Assembly (NCBI RefSeq): GCF_017114995.1
Contig: NZ_JABXKL010000050.1
Location: 24,725 to 88,724, forward strand
Length of the DNA stretch: 64,000 nucleotides
Origin: Nostoc sp. NMS9
Lineage (GTDB): Bacteria; Cyanobacteriota; Cyanobacteriia; Cyanobacteriales; Nostocaceae
Reading direction: 5' to 3'
Part shown: one piece after another, positions 63,808 to 64,000 of the stretch
Position numbering within the stretch: position 1 is the first letter of the stretch
How the letters are laid out: the number at the start of each line of letters is the position of its first letter
The notes under the pieces: model-generated
The model's input: the letters and a program-made list of their open reading frames with translations, nothing else
Told to the model about the DNA's origin: nothing
The model's database searches: none
Program-made: the position numbers and the translations under genes

Positions 63808-63920
63808 CAGCCACGCCAAATTTGTTATATCTTAAGATAAGTTAACATAAATCTTAATAATCACCGTTGTGATCAGAGAAGCTAGGCGATTGCGCGAAAA
63901 ATACCGGAGGATAGACCTTA

Positions 63921-64000
63921 GTGAATAAAAGATGGAGAAATGCAGGGCTGTACGCGCTGCTGTTTATTGTCGTAATTGCGCTGGGAACAGCATTTTTTGA
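63921..64000 (+). CDS. ftsH: FtsH ATP-dependent zinc metalloprotease, N-terminus (cut by window end)
   Basis: A GTG start with CGGAGG ten bases upstream opens MNKRWRNAGLYALLFIVVIA, then LGTAFF, the first membrane helix typical of cyanobacterial FtsH proteases. Only 26 codons lie in the window. FtsH degrades damaged membrane proteins such as photosystem II D1. The paralogue cannot be named from this piece. Confidence 0.8.
   Translation, partial: MNKRWRNAGLYALLFIVVIALGTAFF

Overview
The window looks like chromosomal DNA of a filamentous, Nostoc-like cyanobacterium. Signs of this are the very frequent HIP1 octamer GCGATCGC, short heptamer tandem repeats (STRR type), many small palindromic elements with G/C-rich centres, and typical cyanobacterial families: CHASE2 kinase, DUF928, two-partner-secretion adhesin, DUF1400, a cyanobacterial-type NUDIX protein and the first codons of an FtsH protease at the right edge. 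No rRNA, convincing tRNA, CRISPR array or complete insertion sequence was seen.

Left to right: (1) 1-2.2 kb is an array of small double-glycine-leader peptide genes, tandemly duplicated and preceded by a decayed cassette. (2) 2.8-9.2 kb encodes a membrane protein and a four-gene ABC-2 exporter (HlyD adaptor, double ATPase, two permeases; YbhGFSR-like). (3) 9.2-13.0 kb, minus strand, holds an operon of a helical protein and a large TIR / degenerate-HD / GHKL ATPase protein that is broken by an in-frame amber codon and cut at its 3' end by a transposase fragment. (4) 13.1-17.1 kb has an AtzG-AtzE-type amidohydrolase pair and a secreted GH74 glycosidase. (5) 18.1-23.4 kb has a small protein made of exact 19-residue repeats, a MATE pump and several small proteins. 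(6) 23.7-27.5 kb has a 21-bp tandem repeat array and an LRR-Roc-COR-TIR (ROCO) protein with a well-formed internal start in front of its TIR domain.

(7) 28-33.6 kb has a Rieske oxygenase, a TspO-like protein, an SH3-like secreted protein, a glycosyltransferase remnant and a DUF4350/MoxR pair. (8) 34.2-42.2 kb is a signalling-to-surface cluster: response regulator, CHASE2 histidine kinase, DUF928 protein and a 1439-residue haemagglutinin-type exoprotein. (9) 42.4-56.4 kb is mostly housekeeping and envelope genes: proline iminopeptidase, lipoprotein, GH25 lysozyme, NUDIX, SLH-anchored GHL10 protein, HdeD, DUF1400, PPOX, ChaB, DUF411, TPR and M48 protease. (10) 56.6-64 kb has a truncated TnpB, acetate kinase, an unrecognised three-gene operon ending in a membrane protein, two small genes, a class IV aminotransferase and ftsH.

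Genes that probably work together are the ABC exporter operon, the AtzG/AtzE pair, the TIR-GHKL operon, DUF4350/MoxR, the CHASE2 two-component system with the DUF928/adhesin pair, and the 58.6-61.0 kb operon. The best candidates for undescribed biology are the peptide cassette array, whose duplicated copies differ almost only in the core of the second peptide, the TIR-GHKL operon, the 19-residue repeat protein and the three-gene operon. Functions are inferred from sequence read by eye; no database search was run.
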